A program made the position numbers and the translations under genes. Below the pieces are notes generated by a model. The model was given only the letters and a program-made list of their open reading frames with translations. It ran no database searches and had not been told where the DNA came from. Below are positions 23,060 through 31,011 of a stretch of DNA of 44,091 nucleotides, piece by piece. Location of the stretch: contig JAGNBF010000065.1 in NCBI GenBank assembly GCA_018004935.1, positions 1 through 44,091 of the forward strand. The letters run 5' to 3'. Positions within the stretch are counted from its first letter, which is position 1; every line of letters starts with the position of its first letter. The stretch is from Chloroflexota bacterium (GTDB lineage: Bacteria; Chloroflexota; Anaerolineae; Promineifilales; Promineifilaceae).

Positions 23060-23206
23060 TAACAAAAACTGCTCTGGGGAATAATCCCCCCTCCCCATAA
23101 AAGGGGCCTCGAACTGATGGTGCTACGAACACCAAAGATTCAGCAGGCAATGCAGTTAATACCGGAATCATCAAAAGCCAGGTACTACGAATACCTGGCT
23201 TTTTCC
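23060..23206 (+). ncRNA. Small RNA 4 of the tandem family (most diverged)
   Basis: The closing stem is AACUGC (23067-23072) with GCAGUU (23152-23157). P2 is CCCC-AUAAAA-GGGG (23093-23106). P3 is GGUG-CUACGAA-CACC (23119-23133). The terminator is AGCCAGGUA with UACCUGGCU around CUACGAA, then U5 (23176-23204). P3 and terminator loops again agree with each other and differ from the other copies. Confidence 0.75.
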
Positions 23207-23740
23207 GTTATTGTCACAGTGGGAAATCCCACCTGTAAACAAACTTTTTGATTGTGGCACAAACTTATTAGAGGCAGGAGAACAAGCCTGACGAAGCAAC
23301 AACCCGTTGCCTGGAAGATCAATATTGAGATGAGGTTTATGACGGGGAGTGTATGAGGTCATCGCCAATCTCCATCGAATCTGATGCTGGCGATGAGGGG
23401 TAATTTGGGCTACTTGACCAATAGATAAGAATTGGTCATAATTATCACCATATCGCCAGCCCCTGCTGTAACTGTGCTCCGTCAAAAGTTCAGTTATCTG
23501 GGGCTTTTTCTTTGCCTGTTGCAAGTTTGCAACAATATTAATGGGATTATACCCAAGCCCCCAATAACTGTAAAGAAACTGAATCGCCCAGATGTTCTTA
23601 CTCCAACTCTGTGGCCCCCAGAGAACCAGACTTTTCACCCCCTTTGCCAGGATTGTTTTGCTCCCCCGTGGCCGCCGGTCATCGTTCTTCTGACTCATTA
23701 TCTTATTGCCCTTGGAATCGCTCGATAGGTTGCGTTTCAT
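23171..23740 (-). CDS. Hypothetical protein, last gene of the secretion operon; 3' end overlaps small RNA 4
   Basis: The 189-residue frame starts at ATG 23740, 6 bp after the preceding stop; a TTG at 23755 overlapping the upstream gene is an alternative. No family is recognised. Residues about 15-60 are basic then hydrophobic (KTILAKGVKSLVLWGPQSW, NIWAIQFLYSYWGLG). FLSIGQVAQITPHRQHQIRWRLAM near residue 105 could be a helix-turn-helix. The final residues SQVFVVPGF are read from the terminator hairpin of small RNA 4, so the C-terminus may be fortuitous or recently changed. There are no GCGGCCGC sites. Coding status is moderately supported by overlap with the upstream gene and length. Confidence 0.5.
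   Translation of the reverse strand: MKRNLSSDSKGNKIMSQKNDDRRPRGSKTILAKGVKSLVLWGPQSWSKNIWAIQFLYSYWGLGYNPINIVANLQQAKKKPQITELLTEHSYSRGWRYGDNYDQFLSIGQVAQITPHRQHQIRWRLAMTSYTPRHKPHLNIDLPGNGLLLRQACSPASNKFVPQSKSLFTGGISHCDNNGKSQVFVVPGF
23176..23204 (+). terminator. Bidirectional terminator of small RNA 4
   Basis: A nine-pair stem with T-runs on both strands. On the minus strand it lies at the very end of the 23740 frame and may stop the secretion operon. Confidence 0.8.
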
Positions 23741-23745
23741 CCCTT

Positions 23746-25368
23746 CTACCCCCAACTAACACTGATAGGTCCAGTGGTTGCCAACACCGCACCGGCACCA
23801 GAGGGAAGAAGCTCTATCACTTCCTGTAGCACCGCCGGAGATGGCTCCTGACCACACCATAACTGAGCTAACAAAGCCCCTATCTGCCCTGTCGGTGTGG
23901 TGGTGAGAACGGTTGTCGCCCCAGGCAGCCGCGGCCCATTGCCGATAAGGAGCGCCGTACCCGGCTCCTGAATATCCTCTGCTTGGATTTTCATACCACT
24001 GACAATCAAACGAGTCTGCCCACTGGCCTGCACCCCTAAGAACATGGCCTTCAGTAACTGTTCCCGCCCCCAATGATCAGCCGGGCAGGCAAAAAGAAGC
24101 GGTTTCGCGCCGAGGGTGGTAAAGAGATTGGTCGGCCATTCCAGCCAATCACGCACTGAGGCCCCTACCAACAGACGACGCAGAGCCGTTTGCAGATTAG
24201 CCAGACCGTTGCCTTCCGCCAGCAGACGGGTGGGCTGTTCCAACCAACGACGTAATTGGTTGATGTCCCTCACCCCTTCGGCGTAAGCCTCGACCAATAG
24301 TGCTCTGGCCTGTCCACCACAACCCATCCCGGCAAACCAGGTCTGCCAACGCTCTACCATCTGCGCTTCTGTTTCGCCTGGCACGGGAGCGAGTGGGTTA
24401 AAACCGGTGCGGCCGCCACTAGCCTCAGTCACGCTGGCCAGGGTAAGCTGTTTGCGGTTGAGTAAATCGGCCACCAGGCCATGCCGTTTCAAGCGCTGGG
24501 TCAAACCCCCGTGTCCGTCCATAATAACCAACCCCTCGGGTTGCAGGGCTAACGCCGCCAGGGTTGCCTGTTCTAACCAGAGCGTTACCGCCTCACGACT
24601 GCCATAGAGGTTCACCTGGGACGTGGGTGACTGTATCATCTGGTTGTCTGGGGCATACCCTAACAGCCAGTGATGACCCTCTTGGCCAGATACCTTCAGT
24701 TCATCGGGAACGGCCGCGGCCGCCAGGTGCGGTCGGGTAGTTAACCCCACAGGTGGAGTAACCGGCAATTGCCAGCTAGTACGAGGTTGACCCGGACGTA
24801 GCCCCGGCCAGAAAAGACCCTGGACCAGTTCTGCCTCATCGAGGTAGGTCAAAAACAGGTGTTCATTCACGAGATAAGCCAGAAAAGGGCGTTGCCAGTC
24901 TACTTTTGTGACAGAGGCTACCCGCCAAGCAGTCAGGCTCTCCGGCGTCTGGGCGGGGTGTAGGCTGGCCTCATAATCACGGACCACCCGTTGAGCCCAC
25001 TCTCCCTCAGCAACGGGAAAACCCAGAACCAGTTGGGGCAAAGGCAGGGGTTGGTAAAACAGGGCCACGCGGCCGCAACCCGTCGCCCCGGCTAAAACGG
25101 CCAACCCTTGCCCTGCCAGTTCGGCAGACCCATAACGCAGACGATACCAGGTCAGGCTCATCAACCACGCCTGGGCCTCGGTCTGACCCTGCCGGTTATC
25201 CTGCCAGATGTGCCAGCGGTCAGTCAGGCGATGGCTGGTCTGCCTATACCAGGCCGATCCTGTCTGCAAAGAGGACCAGAGTCGGTTCGGAATCAGCTTG
25301 CCCCAGGGCCGTGGGGGAGTAGTGGGGGCAGAGGGAAGCTGTTCGGGAAGCTCCTGCATATGGGCCAT
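23746..25368 (-). CDS. VirD4/TraG-like coupling protein homologue with degenerate P-loop
   Basis: The start ATG 25368 has AAGGAG spaced correctly; a longer frame from 25419 overlaps the upstream gene and is rejected. The 540-residue product shows a P-loop-NTPase-like order. QVNLYGSREAVTLWLEQATLAAL stands where the Walker A strand and helix would be, and GLVIMDGHGGLTQRL resembles the viiDpkG strand of coupling proteins. TGFNPLAPVPGETEAQMVERW then matches the N-P-L motif after it. The Gly-rich GKT/S core is absent, so ATP binding is doubtful. The C-terminal part (LIVSGMKIQAEDIQEPGTALLIGNGP and TTVLTTTPTGQ) fits the late strands. No N-terminal TM helices are clear. It follows VirB4 and a 69-aa gene in the operon. 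Assignment as a dead coupling protein is inference. Confidence 0.5.
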   Translation of the reverse strand: MAHMQELPEQLPSAPTTPPRPWGKLIPNRLWSSLQTGSAWYRQTSHRLTDRWHIWQDNRQGQTEAQAWLMSLTWYRLRYGSAELAGQGLAVLAGATGCGRVALFYQPLPLPQLVLGFPVAEGEWAQRVVRDYEASLHPAQTPESLTAWRVASVTKVDWQRPFLAYLVNEHLFLTYLDEAELVQGLFWPGLRPGQPRTSWQLPVTPPVGLTTRPHLAAAAVPDELKVSGQEGHHWLLGYAPDNQMIQSPTSQVNLYGSREAVTLWLEQATLAALALQPEGLVIMDGHGGLTQRLKRHGLVADLLNRKQLTLASVTEASGGRTGFNPLAPVPGETEAQMVERWQTWFAGMGCGGQARALLVEAYAEGVRDINQLRRWLEQPTRLLAEGNGLANLQTALRRLLVGASVRDWLEWPTNLFTTLGAKPLLFACPADHWGREQLLKAMFLGVQASGQTRLIVSGMKIQAEDIQEPGTALLIGNGPRLPGATTVLTTTPTGQIGALLAQLWCGQEPSPAVLQEVIELLPSGAGAVLATTGPISVSWG

Positions 25369-25396
25369 CGAGATTTCTCCTTCCTTCAAGAGGCGA

Positions 25397-25606
25397 TTAG
25401 TCAGATGTGACTTCACCACGCTGTTCCAGGTAGAGCAACATCTTCTCTAGCCCATCCTCTTCAACCGGCTGATTGCTCTGCATCAGGTTGGTTTCCATCT
25501 CGTCAATCATCTGGTCAATCATCGCCAGTGACCATTCATTGAAGGTCACGGCCTGGATCAGCAAGGCCTTTTCGGTTACTTTGAAACTGGTTATTTGATC
25601 ACTCAT
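25397..25606 (-). CDS. Small acidic protein between VirB4-like and VirD4-like genes
   Basis: The start at ATG 25606 (MSDQITSFKV) has GGAGAG upstream; the longer frame has no ribosome site. The 69-residue product is acidic and helical (EWSLAMIDQMIDEMETNLMQ, EDGLEKMLLYLEQRGEV), probably a coiled coil or a small adaptor. No family is recognised. It lies 28 bp upstream of the VirD4-like gene start. Confidence 0.65.
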   Translation of the reverse strand: MSDQITSFKVTEKALLIQAVTFNEWSLAMIDQMIDEMETNLMQSNQPVEEDGLEKMLLYLEQRGEVTSD

Positions 25607-25765
25607 GGGTCTCTCCTCAGGGGTTTCAAGTTTCAGGTCGTGCATTATGCTAGTGAAAGGAATGGGGGAGTCAGGATTTCTTCTGCCCTGATGCTGTTCC
25701 TTTGCTAATACCTGTTGCCCGAGCCTATTTCTCGATCCTTTTGCCATTCTTGATTATCTTGACAC

Positions 25766-25806
25766 TTCACTCTAGCTCTAGCTCTGCACTCTAGCTCTAT
25801 CCTAGC
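25766..25806. repeat. CTCTAG/CTCTAGCT short repeat
   Basis: Units of 6-7 bases (CTCTAG, CTCTGCA, CTCTAT) fill the gap after the VirB4-like stop. Confidence 0.6.
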
Positions 25807-27937
25807 TGCCAAACAAATACCGTTGCTCCAGCGGCCGCAGTTGGCAGTAAATCATGTCTGCCCGGCCGCCGTTGAGGATGACAGCCAACCCTTTGCCATG
25901 TTTATCGTCACTCCCAGCCAGGGCCACATACTCCACATGGGCGTCCCGGAACTCGGAAGGGAATATCCGTTGCAGGCGCAAGGCCTGGTCTCGATTTTTG
26001 CCAAAGGTAACTAACCAAGCCACGTTGTTCAGGATAAATATCCCCGCTTGGTGCGCCTCGGTCATGGCCCCTTCCACGCCAATAAACGCTTCTACGTCCT
26101 GGTCAATAGCGATGATGGCCGCGCCGTAAGTCCGCACGGTTTTGACCATATGAGCCAGGAAAGACATCAACGACCCTTCCTGGTTTAAGTAATGGACTTC
26201 ATCCACAAACACAGCCCGCTTACGGGGGTAATGCCTGATTTGCCTGTTTATCCCGGCCAGAATGGCGTAATAGAACAGCGGCCGCCGTCGCTCCGGCACA
26301 TCCTTAAAGTTGAAGAGGACGATGTTCTCCTTGAGCGATAAGTCAATGTTGGTGGGGACGTTAAACACCCCGGCATAATCCCCGGCTACATACAGGCTCT
26401 CGATTTCCTCAGCCAGGTTCGCGGCCGCATAAGACATCTGCTTTCCCCCACGGGTGCTACTCTTCTCATCAGCCACCTGCCACAGCTTGTGGCAGAAGAT
26501 GTCGAGGGTGGGTGTGAGGTAGCTCGAACGTAGAAGCTCCTCGTCCCAGTCGTAACCAGCGTAGGTGAGCGATAAAGCCTGGCGGATAGCCGCCACTTCG
26601 GGGTTGGTGAAACGCCGGGCCTGATGCCCCACCGGGTCAAGGAGCAGGGAGAGCAAGGTAATGACATGGTCATACTGGCTGGTCGGGTCGGCGTGAACCA
26701 CGTCCAGGACGTTGAGGCGGGTCTTCTCATACGAGATTTCGTTGTAGGAAACGCTCTGCCCCTGGGCTAAGGCCAGGTTGTAAAGCCGTTTGCTATGTCC
26801 TTGGGGTTCCAAAAAAATGGCTTGTACGTCCTGTTCAGCTAACCGCCAGGCCATGGCTTGAGACATCACGGTCTTGCCCTTGCCTGTTTTGCCCAAAATG
26901 ACCCCATGAAATGGGTCATTCCCCTGCCAATCCAGGTAGCTGACGTGGGGGGCCGTTTCGTCTACCGACAACCCCATGTAAAAGCCTTCGGTCTTTTGTT
27001 GCCGTCCTGTTCCCCACATTCCAGCAAAGATAGCTGGCCCACGGCTTAGCGTGTTGAAATGCCCAGCGGGCAAACCTTCAGGGCGAGGGTTTGGGGTAAA
27101 CATCTGGGCCGCGGCCGCTTGAAAGCCTAGGAGTCGGTCCAACTTCATATACTGAGTGCTGGTCTTGCGCAGGCTCTCGACTCGTTCTTTGAGACGAGCG
27201 GCGGTCTTATCCAAGACCATGAGCAGGACACGCACATGATGCACCGCTTCCATACGGGCGGACAAAGCCAATTGCGCTTCTTCATGAGCCAAATGGGCGT
27301 TGCGATCCTGGTTGTTCAAGACCATGCCTTGCCAGAAATCAGCGGAAGTGGCCACCCGCTCCGGATGAACCCGGCGAATATCTACACAAACAACCAGCGG
27401 ACCGTCGGCGGTGGTGAGTAGCTGGGCCAGGGGTTGCCGCCAATCCCAGGTGCGTGTCAATTGGTACGAAGCCAGGGTAGCATAGCGGAAACGGCTGTGG
27501 TCTTCGCGCCACTGCCCTTTATCCGGCAGCACAGGCACCATCTGGTCTACCTGTTCAGCATAATCACCCAGGACAGGCAGGCGGGGAATGGCTTCACTGG
27601 CTTCGATACGCCAGTGACCCAAATCCGAGGGTGTCAGGGTGTCGGCAAAATCCACCAGATAATGGGTGATGTGGCGCATTTCTCCCCTGCTGGCCCATTG
27701 GTTAATCATGCGGACCTCTTCCATGAGGCCCCGGCGTTGCCCTTCATCCTCGCGGCTTACGGCCAAGCGGCGGCGTTCTCGTTCCAGACGTTCGAGGCTG
27801 GCCGGAACCGATAAACTGAACAGTCGGCAGTGCTGGAGCGGCCCGGCAAAGAGGGAGACCATTTGCTCCAGGATGGCGGTCTGGTCGTGGTGGGCCATCT
27901 GGTAGAAGTAGGGGAGAGAGAGTTTAAAGGATTTCAT
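25802..27937 (-). CDS. VirB4/TrbE-type conjugation ATPase
   Basis: The 711-residue product (ATG 27937) has the two-part VirB4 layout. An N-terminal half of about 310 residues includes YATLASYQLTRTWDWRQPL and a long coiled region LMVLDKTAARLKERVESLRKT. It precedes a HerA/VirB4 ATPase domain. Walker A is GKTGKGKT at residues 349-356, then QAIFLEPQGHSKRL. Walker B is AVFVDEVHYL near residue 579, followed by GAAIIAIDQDVEAFIG and the Arg-finger-like region. The enzyme drives pilus assembly or substrate transfer at the inner face of the membrane. All catalytic motifs are present, so this is the live motor of the module. A TTG start at 27955 is possible but less likely. Confidence 0.92.
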   Translation of the reverse strand: MKSFKLSLPYFYQMAHHDQTAILEQMVSLFAGPLQHCRLFSLSVPASLERLERERRRLAVSREDEGQRRGLMEEVRMINQWASRGEMRHITHYLVDFADTLTPSDLGHWRIEASEAIPRLPVLGDYAEQVDQMVPVLPDKGQWREDHSRFRYATLASYQLTRTWDWRQPLAQLLTTADGPLVVCVDIRRVHPERVATSADFWQGMVLNNQDRNAHLAHEEAQLALSARMEAVHHVRVLLMVLDKTAARLKERVESLRKTSTQYMKLDRLLGFQAAAAQMFTPNPRPEGLPAGHFNTLSRGPAIFAGMWGTGRQQKTEGFYMGLSVDETAPHVSYLDWQGNDPFHGVILGKTGKGKTVMSQAMAWRLAEQDVQAIFLEPQGHSKRLYNLALAQGQSVSYNEISYEKTRLNVLDVVHADPTSQYDHVITLLSLLLDPVGHQARRFTNPEVAAIRQALSLTYAGYDWDEELLRSSYLTPTLDIFCHKLWQVADEKSSTRGGKQMSYAAANLAEEIESLYVAGDYAGVFNVPTNIDLSLKENIVLFNFKDVPERRRPLFYYAILAGINRQIRHYPRKRAVFVDEVHYLNQEGSLMSFLAHMVKTVRTYGAAIIAIDQDVEAFIGVEGAMTEAHQAGIFILNNVAWLVTFGKNRDQALRLQRIFPSEFRDAHVEYVALAGSDDKHGKGLAVILNGGRADMIYCQLRPLEQRYLFGS

Positions 27938-28231
27938 GGATGTGTTATGGAACAAGAAGCCAGGTCAGATCGGTTGGAGCTACGCACAGCTTTTTTCTGT
28001 CTCAGAGCTGATGGCTCTCTACTTTCGGGATACGTGTAAAAAAGACCCACTTTCTGGTTAACAGGGGCGAATACCTCACGCACAAGCGCAAAACTCGCCA
28101 GGTTTTCTTTGTAACTTCACGCCTTGTCGTGAATGGTAAGCTCGGTCATGCTTGTTCATGTCTAGCACCTTCATAGGAACCTCTCGCGGCCGCAACTGGA
28201 AACCTGAAACTTGAAACCTGAAACTCTCAAC
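27938..28231. other. Gap between PrgI-like and VirB4-like genes
   Basis: No gene seen. It contains one GCGGCCGC at about 28185 and, at 28196-28231, heptads AACCTGA/AACTTGA with period 7. Confidence 0.6.
28196..28231. repeat. Heptad repeat AACCTGA/AACTTGA
   Basis: Four units of period 7, directly after the stop of the PrgI-like gene on the minus strand. Confidence 0.7.
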
Positions 28232-28525
28232 TCACTCCCAACTGTTTTGCAGGTTGACGATACGCGGCCGACCGGTCAGTTCCCGCAAGCGGGTGGAGAG
28301 ATAAGCCAGCACCCGGCGGACCAGGATTTCGCCGTTGTGGGTGTAGCCAGCCAGATAACCGATGACAGCCAGGAACGGGGCTGACCAGAGAGGGAGACTG
28401 AATAGCCCGACCCCGACCACGCTGGCAATGATAATAAACATGAATTGGGTCATCGTGACCCGGCGCAGGATGGTGGCCTGGCCTTGTTGGATGAATTCGG
28501 TTCTAAAGTGAGTGATACTGAACAT
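28232..28525 (-). CDS. PrgI/VirB3-like small membrane protein
   Basis: The 97-residue product has two close hydrophobic segments at about 26-43 (FMFIIIASVVGVGLFSLPL) and 46-62. These are flanked by a polar N-terminus (TEFIQQGQATILRRVT) and a basic C-terminal helix (RRVLAYLSTRLRELTGRPR). This size and layout match PrgI-family proteins, which sit next to VirB4 in conjugation systems of monoderm and Chloroflexota-type bacteria and correspond to VirB3. GAGG precedes the ATG. It is immediately upstream of the VirB4-like gene, as expected. Confidence 0.72.
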   Translation of the reverse strand: MFSITHFRTEFIQQGQATILRRVTMTQFMFIIIASVVGVGLFSLPLWSAPFLAVIGYLAGYTHNGEILVRRVLAYLSTRLRELTGRPRIVNLQNSWE

Positions 28526-28559
28526 CGTTTAACCTCGCAGATTTTGGGTTAGCTGGAGC

Positions 28560-28620
28560 CACGGATAGAAAAAGCCACTGATTTTTCCCTTCTTATCCGT
28601 GTTTCTTCCATCCGTGGCTG
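28560..28620. repeat. ATCCGTGG-type nomadic inverted repeat
   Basis: CCACGGAT at the left end and ATCCGTGG at the right flank an AT-rich middle. It is similar in words to the repeat at 2532-2597 before nosZ. Confidence 0.55.
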
Positions 28621-28726
28621 ACATCTTATGTTTCACGTCCTACAACTGATTTCACGTCAGCACCCGATGGCAGGCGACCTGCCCACCATCGGATACTGCT
28701 CATTACTTAACAACAACGACGACTGA

Positions 28727-29128
28727 TTACAGACCGCAGAGGGTAAAGAGCGAATCAATCCCAAAGCCGGTCAGAATCTGGTTGCCGATGTCGGTACTGA
28801 AGGCCAGGAGAATCAATCCCAGAGCGATAGACCCGGCCACCGATCCCAACTGCACCGCTTGTGACGGCAGGATGGCGGTCAGATTTTTACGCAGACCCAG
28901 GATGGCCAGACCCAGGAGAACCATCCCCCCACCGGCAATCTGCGAGGTGTACAGCGAACGACTGAACGTATCACAGATAGCTGCGGGGGGTGTTTCACCC
29001 GGAGCACAGGCCGAGACAATCACGGCAAGCAAACCCATCACTACGAGCGGCATGAGACGGCGGGACGACTTCCAGCGATACCCATGCAGATGAGCAACTA
29101 AGAGTTGCAGATTATTAAGGGACGGCAT
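28727..29128 (-). CDS. Small membrane protein, VirB2/TrbC pilin-like
   Basis: The start at ATG 29128 has GGAATGAAG upstream; the longer frame would overlap the upstream gene's 3' end. The 133-residue product has a long basic leader, then a hydrophobic signal segment ending VSACAPG. A short loop holds CDTFSRSLYTSQIAGG, and two TM helices lie at about 68-85 and 100-118. It ends in LTGFGIDSLFTLCGL. Pilin precursors of the VirB2/TrbC type have such a leader plus two hydrophobic helices. The Cys after the signal could instead be a lipobox, and two further Cys could form a disulfide. Position between VirB3-like and accessory genes supports a pilin-like role, without proof. Confidence 0.5.
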   Translation of the reverse strand: MPSLNNLQLLVAHLHGYRWKSSRRLMPLVVMGLLAVIVSACAPGETPPAAICDTFSRSLYTSQIAGGGMVLLGLAILGLRKNLTAILPSQAVQLGSVAGSIALGLILLAFSTDIGNQILTGFGIDSLFTLCGL

Positions 29129-29189
29129 AAAATCTTCATTCCTTTCGAGGAAGCTGATTGGTGGCGGGCCACGAAACCTAACCCACCAA

Positions 29190-30896
29190 TCAGCCCCCCG
29201 CATACATAAGGCTTACACCCTGGTCAGGGGGAGCAAGACCTGACGTAACCGGGAACCCGGTTATCTCCCACTCACCCAAACCCATAAACAACTCAACCAC
29301 AGACTGCATCGGCACAAACGTCAGCCTGACCTGGACTGTTTCTGCCGGAGATAAGGTGAGAGGCAGGCGCGGTTCTACCTGCACGGGAATCTGGCGATAC
29401 TCTCCTCCATTGCTCTGCTCTCTCATCTGGAAGAAGTCGGGTGAGAGAATGACAGAACCTAAACCGGTATTGGTTACCGTTACCTGTACCACCCCCACCG
29501 CTTGGGTCACATCCCAGGTAGCGGTCAAAACAGCACCGACCTGTAGGAGTGATTGCGGTTGGGGTAATTCACCCATAGTGACAGCTTGATAACCGCCACC
29601 GGGAAGAATCCGTAATTCAAGAGTGAGTGGTTGGCCGAGAAACGCCTCACCGACGGTGAAGACGGTGATCTCGTGCAACCGCCCAGTCTGGGTAAAGCGG
29701 TGGGTCATGGCCAGCGTCTGATCAGCCGGGCCAGACAGGGAAAGAAGCCGTTGAGCCTGGTTAGAAAGGGGTGTGGTGATGGTTGTAGTCGTGCTGACCG
29801 TTATCTGAAACGACCCTTCGGCTACCTGGTCGTACCGCCAACCTTCTACTTGCATGGTCATATCCGCCAGGGTGAAGGTCTCCCCTACCCCCACACGGCT
29901 GGCACTGGTCGCTGTGGCTAACTGCGCCGAATAATCTGCCCAAACAACCATCACCTGGTCTTCGGCCGGAGCCGGCAACGAGAAAAGTGTCAGCCCCAGG
30001 CGATTTTGCGAGAGTAAGGTATTGGCCTCGTGGTGGGCGTGTGTGGTTGTGGTTGAAACGATGAAAGGCAGGGTCGCACCCGTGTTGGTATGCAGGCTGA
30101 GGCGGTCACCTGGTTGCAAGTTGCGGGCCAGACTGTCGGGGATGCCGATGGCATAGTTCACCACCGTTCCAGCCAGCCACACGGCTACGGGGTTGTCCGA
30201 GATCATCACCGTTTCGTTGAAGCGCAACTCCCCCTTGGGTGTCGTCTGGGCCGGGTCAATGGGCAGAGCCACCACTTCTTCGCTAGAGCGGTAATACAAT
30301 TCCAGGGAGGCCGGTCGGCCAATCGTCAAGGCCCCACCCAACCCACCAATCGTTTGCAAAGAATCATCGGCGCCGGTGACAGCCAGAATCTCTGGTGTAG
30401 GTGTGGCTGAACCAGCCAGAACCGTGGATTCAGGGGTGGGAGTCAAGGGCATATCTTGTTCGGCGCGGCCGCGAGAAATCAGCAGAAAGAAAACAACCGC
30501 AACCAGGGTCAGTCCACCCAACTTCAACATGAGGGTTCGTTTCTCACGGGCCTGTTCCATGGCTGACTGCCCCGTCTGCGGCCGCGTGATGCCCTGGGCG
30601 TGAAGTTCCTGACGGGTAAGCGGCAACTGCCCCAGTTTTCCGTTGGGGTCTATATATTGCCCCTGTTGAAACACCTCACGCCGGGTACGCAGGTAGGCCA
30701 GCATATCCTTATCGGTATGATCTGATTTGTTGTCCGTCATCTCCTGGCGAATGGTCTGCCGGAACATCTCTTGATATTCCATGGGGATACGCGCCAGGGG
30801 AGAGCCGGCTGTCGCGGCCGCGGTAGGCGATTCACTACCGCTCAGGGAACCCGGTCGTTGGGTTTGCCACCAGTTGGTTAAGTTACGGAGATTCAT
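29190..30896 (-). CDS. One-TM extracytoplasmic protein with possible degenerate sortase-like domain
   Basis: The 568-residue product starts at ATG 30896 behind GAGGA. Residues 1-120 are cytoplasmic and polar, with EYQEMFRQTIRQEM and a DMLAYLRTRREVFQQG helix. A TM helix at about 122-141 (LKLGGLTLVAVVFFLLI) is followed by a Thr/Pro linker and a large outer region. Within it, PVAVWLAGTVVNYAIGIPDSLA, LQPGDRLSLHTNTGATLPFIV and RLGLTLFSLP follow the order of sortase strands, but the catalytic His and the TLxTC Cys are missing. Two more beta domains run to the C-terminus (PLTLELRILPGGGYQ; RLPLTLSPAETVQVRLTF). Topology resembles VirB8/TcpC-type scaffolds, so a structural part of the secretion channel is likely. 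Confidence 0.5.
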   Translation of the reverse strand: MNLRNLTNWWQTQRPGSLSGSESPTAAATAGSPLARIPMEYQEMFRQTIRQEMTDNKSDHTDKDMLAYLRTRREVFQQGQYIDPNGKLGQLPLTRQELHAQGITRPQTGQSAMEQAREKRTLMLKLGGLTLVAVVFFLLISRGRAEQDMPLTPTPESTVLAGSATPTPEILAVTGADDSLQTIGGLGGALTIGRPASLELYYRSSEEVVALPIDPAQTTPKGELRFNETVMISDNPVAVWLAGTVVNYAIGIPDSLARNLQPGDRLSLHTNTGATLPFIVSTTTTHAHHEANTLLSQNRLGLTLFSLPAPAEDQVMVVWADYSAQLATATSASRVGVGETFTLADMTMQVEGWRYDQVAEGSFQITVSTTTTITTPLSNQAQRLLSLSGPADQTLAMTHRFTQTGRLHEITVFTVGEAFLGQPLTLELRILPGGGYQAVTMGELPQPQSLLQVGAVLTATWDVTQAVGVVQVTVTNTGLGSVILSPDFFQMREQSNGGEYRQIPVQVEPRLPLTLSPAETVQVRLTFVPMQSVVELFMGLGEWEITGFPVTSGLAPPDQGVSLMYAGG

Positions 30897-30912
30897 AAGA
30901 CCATCCTCGGAG

Positions 30913-31010
30913 AATTGACGATTGACGATTTGCGATTGTTTGTTATGAGCCAGGCGGCATTTCAGCCAGTCAGCTTGTCAGCATTTCAGCATTTTAGCCA
31001 ACAGCCAGCG
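30913..31010. repeat. ATTGACG heptads and TTTCAGC octads in the intergenic gap
   Basis: ATTGACG/ATTTGCG units (period 7) at 30913-30940 and TTTCAGC/TTGTCAGC words at about 30958-31010 occupy the gap after the PPC-domain gene. Confidence 0.6.
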
Positions 31011-31011
31011 T

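Larger units (their letters stand above)
21483..23170 (+). other. Protein-free stretch carrying four tandem small RNA units
   Basis: No credible gene lies here. Four units, each with TTGACA, exactly 17 bases and TAT(C/T)CT, then hairpins and a terminator, start near 21570, 22073, 22663 and 23060. The gaps between units hold further hairpins. No GCGGCCGC occurs from about 21320 to 24410. Confidence 0.85.

Noticed and set aside
21535-23206. The four-unit array as a CRISPR array
   Set aside because: Units are about 500-600 bp apart, each has its own promoter and terminator, repeats are not identical and there are no spacers or cas genes.
21535-23206. The array as retron, 6S RNA or integron attC sites
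   Set aside because: There is no reverse transcriptase or integrase nearby, the fold is branched and not a single long 6S-type hairpin, and units have sigma-70-type promoters and terminators.
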